This document shows positions 61,055 through 64,000 of a DNA stretch of 64,000 bases, piece after piece. The first letter of the stretch is position 1, and every line of letters starts with the position of its first letter. The position numbers were made by a program, and so were the translations under genes. The notes under the pieces were generated by a model, which was given only the letters and a program-made list of their open reading frames with translations, ran no database searches and had not been told where the DNA came from. Where the stretch lies: the NCBI GenBank assembly GCA_003024785.1, contig PUQB01000040.1, positions 533,880 to 597,879 on the forward strand, in the 5' to 3' direction. The DNA is from Selaginella tamariscina (Eukaryota > Streptophyta > Lycopodiopsida > Selaginellales > Selaginellaceae).

Positions 61055-61967
61055 GGCGGGATTAATCCCGCCCACGAATCCCTCCGACGAGGAACGGTCG
61101 GCGGGATTAATCCCGCCGCCGACTCAACCCCTTCGGAGAGAGTCGGCGGGATTAATCCCGCCTTGGACTCCCTCCGACAAGGAAGAGCCGGCGGGATTAA
61201 TCCCGCCGCCTCTTCCTCCTCGGGGGGTCCGGCGGGATTAATCCCGCCGACTCTCTCCGACGAGGAAGGGAGTCCGGCGGGATTAATCCCGCCGCCGACT
61301 CAACCCCTTCGGAGAGAGTCGGCGGGATTAATCCCGCCTTGGACTCCCTCCGACAAGGAAGAGCCGGCGGGATTAATCCCGCCGCCTCTTCCTCCTCGGG
61401 GGGAGTCCGGCGGGATTAATCCCGCCGACTCTCTCCGACGAGGAAGGGAGTCCGGCGGGATTAATCCCGCCGACTCATCCTCGCCGGAGAGAGTCGGCGG
61501 GATTAATCCCGCCGGACTCCCTTCCTCGTCGGAGGAAGAGGCGGCGGGATTAATCCCGCCGGCTCTTCCTTGTCGGAGGGAGTCCAAGGCGGGATTAATC
61601 CCGCCCACAATTCTTACGACGGGGAATGGGTGGCGGGATTAAACCCGCACATAACTCTCTCCAAAACTATGATTTCAAAGAGATCTCGGGATAAATCCTG
61701 TCCCCAAATCTTTAAAACAGGGAAGTGGTGGCGAGATTAATCCCGCCACCCCTTCCCTGCCTCCTAAAATGGTTGGCGGGATTAATCCCGCCGACAACTC
61801 TTTCTAATAAATTCTGGTAACTCTTCATCAGTTGAGAAGGTTATCGACGGGATTAATCCCGCCACTCTTTTTCAGTGGCGGAGAAGCATTGCCCGGGAGA
61901 TGGTGGCGGGATTAATCCCGCCACTTCTTCAAAGAGGCGAAAAAGAAATGGCCGGATTAATCCCGCC
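61055..61967. repeat. Array of about 20 copies of the 18-bp palindrome GGCGGGATTAATCCCGCC
   Basis: Fifteen copies are perfect (starts 61055, 61100, 61145, 61190, 61231, 61276, 61321, 61366, 61409, 61454, 61496, 61543, 61588, 61775, 61905) and five are imperfect (61632, 61686, 61730, 61846, 61950). The first thirteen follow each other at 41-47 bp, mostly exactly 45. Spacers are GC-rich and related to each other (GACGAGGAAGGGAGTCC type) in both orientations. A 176-178 bp block (61118-61275) is repeated at 61294-61453. The array lies in otherwise very AT-rich DNA. The palindrome reads the same on both strands, so both strands contain long open frames with G-G-I-N-P-A repeats; I do not consider these coding. 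Function unknown. Confidence 0.98.
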
Positions 61968-62904
61968 GCCCCGGTTAACCTAGAATATTAAGTTAAAAGG
62001 ATATTTAAACGTGATAAATCCCTAACGGAATATATTATAATCCTAATGCATTTCTAAACCCTAAAATTGTAATTTTAAGAGAGAATGTAAGAGAGTGAAT
62101 CTTAATAAGTATTTTTAAATTTGTTTATAATACTTACTTGTAAACAGCACTGAAGGCGCCGTGCTTTCCTATAAAGAATAGCACCCAATTTAATCTCGCT
62201 CCTGAGATGATCACTATGAAGAAAAAAGAAGATCTAAAGAGTGAAAAATACAGAAATGAAGAAACCCTTGCCGGAGAAAGAACCAGATCTGAATTTGAGT
62301 GGGAAATTAAATGCATTTTCAAATTTACATGTCAGACCGACAATACATATGTCAGAAATTCAAATTTTTTAAAAAGAACAGAAAATAAAATTTAAGATGA
62401 GTTGACACAAATATCCGACACTCTGACATATATACTCTCCAGTTCCAATGAGTATTTTAAAATTGCATTTAATGTTATTCAAGTGATTCAAGCTGTTTAA
62501 TATTACGAAATTTTAGACTATATTCTACATTCTTAGTATTCAAGTATATTTATATTATATATATATATATAATATATACTTATACAATAAATAAATTGAT
62601 ATATTATTATGTATCATTTAAAATATATTCATAGTCTGTTTATTATTATTATTTTCTTAATTACTCGAGTATTTAGTTTTCATTTCCTAGTATCAATGGG
62701 ATATTCTTTAATATTTTATTAATATTTGAAGAATATTCTAATATTAAACCTGATTATCATAATTAAATTAGTCTTGTTCTTAATTATTGCAGTAATTATT
62801 CTACATTTGTATATATTAATGGGATTTTCTCAATTAATTTGTTATTATTTCAAGAATATTCATGTGTTAAACCTTATTATCAATATTAAATTAATACACA
62901 CTAT
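61968..62904. other. AT-rich region right of the palindrome array
   Basis: On the minus strand a strong donor (ACAA before GTAAGTATT, exon end at 62138) lies at the end of a more GC-balanced stretch (62140-62330). It could be a 5' exon of the transposase-like gene, which would place the palindrome array in its intron. A GAATATTC-rich segment begins near 62695. No other gene is seen. Confidence 0.35.
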
Positions 62905-63340
62905 GAACATATTTTAAATTATACATAATAATACATCATTTTATCTAATATATAGTCATATATAGTTTTAATAATATATATATTAATATCATTTCCTTAA
63001 TTACTTGAGTAATTAATCTTCTTTATATTAATGGGATATTCTTTATTATTTTCTTATTATTCCAAGAATATTCCAATATTAAACATGATTATGATAATTA
63101 ATTTAGTTAATTATTTGAGTACTTAATTTACATTTGTATATATTAATGGGATTTTCTCAATTAATTTCTTATTATTTCAAGAATATTTCAATGTTAAACC
63201 TTTTTATCAATATTAAATTAATATATATTATTAAAACTATATATGGCTATATATTAGATAAAATCATATATTATTATGTATAATTTAAAATATGTTCCTA
63301 GTGTGTTTATTAATTTTATTTTCTTAATTATTCGATGTTT
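62560..63340. repeat. Degenerate direct repeats around the MITE-like element
   Basis: Segments such as TTTGTATATATTAATGGGAT.. TTTCTCAATTAATTT occur twice (about 62802 and 63132). TATGTAT-ATTTAAAATAT-TTC followed by TAGT-TGTTTATT also occurs twice (about 62608 and 63275). The second of these overlaps the MITE arm, so parts of another copy seem to precede the element. Confidence 0.7.
62905..63296. mobile_element. MITE-like element with about 80-bp inverted repeats
   Basis: The arm 62905-62987 is a near-perfect reverse complement of 63217-63296, differing at a few bases. The arms enclose about 230 bp without coding capacity. Small size, long terminal inverted repeats and AT richness fit a foldback or MITE element. 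A target duplication could not be defined with confidence. Confidence 0.8.
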
Positions 63341-63570
63341 GTTTTGCACACATATATAAACACAATCATAAATTTACACACGCATTACAAGAACTTACAA
63401 AAACACATATGCACACACATGCACAACCCTAAACCAAACTGAAGAAATAGGTTGCTTCTTTATTGAAAACATCATGTTCAACGCATGTATGATATATGTA
63501 CTCAATCTGTGTACTGTATGTAACACATTGAATTTACATGTGTAATATTTATATTAAGCTTGTTGGGAGC

Positions 63571-63600
63571 AAACCCTAAACCCTAAACCCTAAACCCTAA
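63571..63600. repeat. Interstitial telomere-type repeat (CCCTAAA)4
   Basis: Four perfect tandem units of the plant telomere heptamer are seen. The stretch is far from any visible chromosome end in this window and may derive from repair with telomeric DNA or be a promoter-type telo-box cluster. Confidence 0.9.
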
Positions 63601-64000
63601 TATGTAACACAATGAATTTACTCATGTAATATGTATGTATGTCTGTGTGTATACACGTGTGCATGTATATATGTGTACTCTGTATGTATATATGTGTACT
63701 ATGTATATATGTCTTCTCTCATACATACACACCATGCATGATCCATGTTAATATGTACTGTCTCTCTTCTCTCAAACATACACACCATGCATGATCTATA
63801 ATATGTACTCGGTCTCTCTAATATTATGTACTAATATGTATGTATGTCTGTGTGTATAATACACACCATGCATGATCCATATTAATATGTACTGTCTCTC
63901 TTCTCTCATATACTATGTATGTATATCTGTGTATAATATGTGTAAGTATATATGTGTACTAATATATGCAATGTGTACAAAAATAATTTTTCAACACTCT
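63601..64000. repeat. Imperfect tandem repeats at the right end
   Basis: A unit containing ACACACCATGCATGATC, TTAATATGTACTGTCTCTC and ATATGTATGTATGTCTGTG recurs about three times, with TG/TA microsatellite parts. No gene is present; the region continues beyond the window. Confidence 0.7.

Noticed and set aside
61052-61642. Long open frames on both strands with repeated G-G-I-N-P-A / A-G-L-I-P-P
   Set aside because: They result from the palindrome, which reads the same on both strands and lacks stops. Imperfect spacing changes the frame, and no gene signals are present.
61055-61967. CRISPR-like appearance (palindromic repeats with spacers)
   Set aside because: The context is plant nuclear DNA, the spacers are related to each other in both orientations, and no cas genes or leader exist.
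57340-63296. Terminal inverted repeats enclosing the transposase-like gene
   Set aside because: GAATATTC-rich stretches exist on both sides, but no extended inverted match could be established by eye.

Overview
This is nuclear DNA of a land plant. The evidence is chromovirus-type Ty3/gypsy elements primed by initiator tRNA-Met, an intronless PLS-type pentatricopeptide-repeat (PPR) gene, a SPLAYED-type SWI/SNF ATPase, a CASP-like membrane protein, telo-box motifs and a CCCTAAA telomere-type repeat. The short introns (mostly 60-150 bp), the PPR gene rich in 31-residue S-type motifs, and a moss/lycophyte-style DDE-like transposase gene suggest a non-seed plant, perhaps a lycophyte; this is inference only.

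Layout. (1) 1-11,476 is a nested pair of related gypsy elements on the minus strand. A young copy (3805-11,057, ATAAG target duplication on both sides) sits inside a decayed, deleted relative. (2) 11,477-14,632 is AT-rich DNA with one GC-richer island. (3) 14,633-21,499 is a second chromovirus family whose integrase chromodomain segment has been amplified in tandem. (4) 21,500-24,061 holds a 94-bp tandem duplication and two decayed LTRs of the first family. (5) 24,062-26,217 is a PPR gene. (6) 26,530-49,760 (minus) is a very large SYD-type chromatin remodeller with dozens of short exons; its 3' third is made of amplified acidic exons. (7) A 327-bp divergent promoter with telo-box motifs separates it from a TAM41-type CDP-diacylglycerol synthase gene (50,088-52,499). 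(8) tRNA-Cys(GCA) lies at 52,814-52,885. (9) A CASP-like gene (53,676-55,470) has a minisatellite in its second intron; its promoter and first exon are duplicated as a broken copy at 56,478-57,318. (10) A DDE-transposase-like gene (57,801-60,901, minus) has an extraordinary 0.9-kb array of 18-bp perfect palindromes (61,055-61,967) next to its 5' end. (11) The right end is AT-rich, with a MITE-like inverted repeat, a short interstitial telomeric repeat and simple tandem repeats.

Two themes run through the window. Tandem amplification of short coding or palindromic units is seen in the chromodomain segment, the SYD tail exons, the CASP-like intron and the palindrome array. In addition, nearly every conserved gene, young or old, carries frame breaks equivalent to loss of one or two bases, several in homopolymers. 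That pattern looks more like residual assembly error than decay, so the host genes are described as genes rather than pseudogenes.
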